56,158 nt of DNA from Elysia marginata. Taxonomy: Eukaryota; Mollusca; Gastropoda; Plakobranchidae. The translations under genes and the position numbers were made by a program. Below, in pieces: positions 55,367-56,158 of this stretch (its first letter is position 1; the number at the start of each line of letters is the position of its first letter). The stretch lies in NCBI GenBank assembly GCA_019649035.1, contig BMAT01007340.1:307587-363744 (forward strand). The letters are read 5' to 3'. The notes beneath the pieces are model-generated. The model did not search any database, was not told the DNA's origin, and worked only from the letters and a program-made list of their open reading frames with translations.

Positions 55367-56158
55367 GTCTTGTTGGTGTTTGTGGTTCTCGTTCTTGGTC
55401 ATGGCTCGTTGGTGTCGGTGGTGGTGGTTCTTGTCTTGCTTGTTTTTTGTTTGTGGTGGTTGTTCTTGTTCTTGCTTGTTGGTTCTTGTGGTGGTTGTTC
55501 TTATAATAATTATTGCTTGTTGGTGTTTGTGGTGGTTGTTCTTGTGATTGCTTGTTGTTGTTTCTGGCTGTTGTTCTTGTTTTTGATTGTTGTCGTTTGT
55601 GGCTGTCATTTTTTGTTTTTGCTTGTTGGTGTTTGTGGTTGTTCTTGTTTTTGATTGTTGGTTTTTGTGGTTGTCATTAGTGCTTTTGCTTGTTGGTGTT
55701 TTTAGTGACTGTTCTTGTAACTACTTGTGGTGATTGCTCTTATAATTCCTTCTCAAGTCCATGATGTTTGTTCTTTTTCTTGATCGTTGGTGTTGTGGTT
55801 GTCGTTCTTCTTCCTGTTTATTTGTGTTTGTGGTTGTCGTTCTTGTCCTTCCTTATTGGTGTTTGTGGTGATTGTTTTTGTAATTTCTTGTTAAGTCCGC
55901 GAAGGTTTTTCTTGTTCTTGCTGGTTGCTGTTTGTGGTGGTTGTTCTTATAATTTCTTGTTGGTCTTTGTGGTTGTCGTTCTTTTTCTTGCCTGGTGTTC
56001 TTTGTGGTAATATTGTTTGTGGAACTATTGTTGCAGTTTGCGGTAGTTATTCTTGTTCAAGCTTGTTGGTGCTTATGGTGATTGTTGTGTTTCTTGCTTG
56101 TCAGTTTTTTTGGTGGTTGTTTTTGTTCTTACTATTGGTGTTTGTGGTGGTTGTTTTT
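55367..56158. repeat. TTG/GTT-rich minisatellite
   Basis: Imperfect repeats of a unit about 30-35 bp long built on TGTTGGTGTTTGTGGTGGTT and GTTCTTGT. It runs to the window end. It lies in the next intron of the second gene and produces long Val/Leu and Thr/Asn open frames that are not real. Confidence 0.9.

Noticed and set aside
55106-55609. 167-residue minus-strand open frame rich in Asn, Thr and Gln
   Set aside because: It is the antisense of a coding exon and of a GTT-rich repeat; the composition is set by the repeat.

Overview
This is a metazoan genomic window. The coding DNA is split by long AT-rich introns with poly-T tracts, there are two assembly gaps (29791-30028 and 40969-41019), and it carries tRNA-derived SINEs and DNA transposons. 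Intron sizes, SINE types and the divergence of the encoded kinase suggest a lophotrochozoan, most likely a mollusc. That assignment is an inference.

Positions 829-35953 (+ strand) hold an almost complete atypical protein kinase C gene (single invertebrate aPKC, orthologous to PRKCI/PRKCZ). I could join 19 exons with consistent GT-AG sites and codon phases into 1848 nt, giving 615 residues: PB1 domain (about 12-95), pseudosubstrate (about 111-122, Ala115), C1 zinc finger (127-176), a variable hinge (about 181-262), the kinase domain with the aPKC-type DYG motif (about 273-541), and a C-terminal tail with turn motif Thr583, a phosphomimetic hydrophobic motif (Glu602) and a C-terminal EDCV. The protein acts in the Par3-Par6-aPKC polarity complex.

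The main discovery candidate is a pair of tandem, equal-length (88 nt), phase-identical exons at 28312-28399 and 30882-30969. Each encodes the kinase activation loop with the PDK1 threonine. Using both, or neither, brings a stop codon into frame almost at once, so only mutually exclusive splicing gives full-length kinase. The two loops share the [12 protein letters not shown] core but differ strongly just before the phosphorylated Thr. The hinge is also modular: three phase-0 blocks (9774-10602, 11620-11646, 13891-13974) could be cassettes.

Introns carry a 1.4-kb Tigger/pogo-like transposon with perfect terminal inverted repeats and a decayed CENP-B-like DNA-binding reading frame (4715-6126), three copies of a terminal-inverted-repeat family (3454-4093, 8475-8852, 16085-16501), the first of which is split by a SINE, and a further SINE just upstream of the first kinase exon (about 21165).

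From 35954 to about 53400 I find no convincing gene. This stretch holds the aPKC 3' UTR, microsatellites, a perfect 60-bp tandem duplication, small TIR elements and two SINEs. At 53886-55360 begins a second + strand gene for an unrecognised secreted, basic-site-rich protein that looks like a prohormone. It runs off the window through a TTG/GTT-rich minisatellite (55367-56158).
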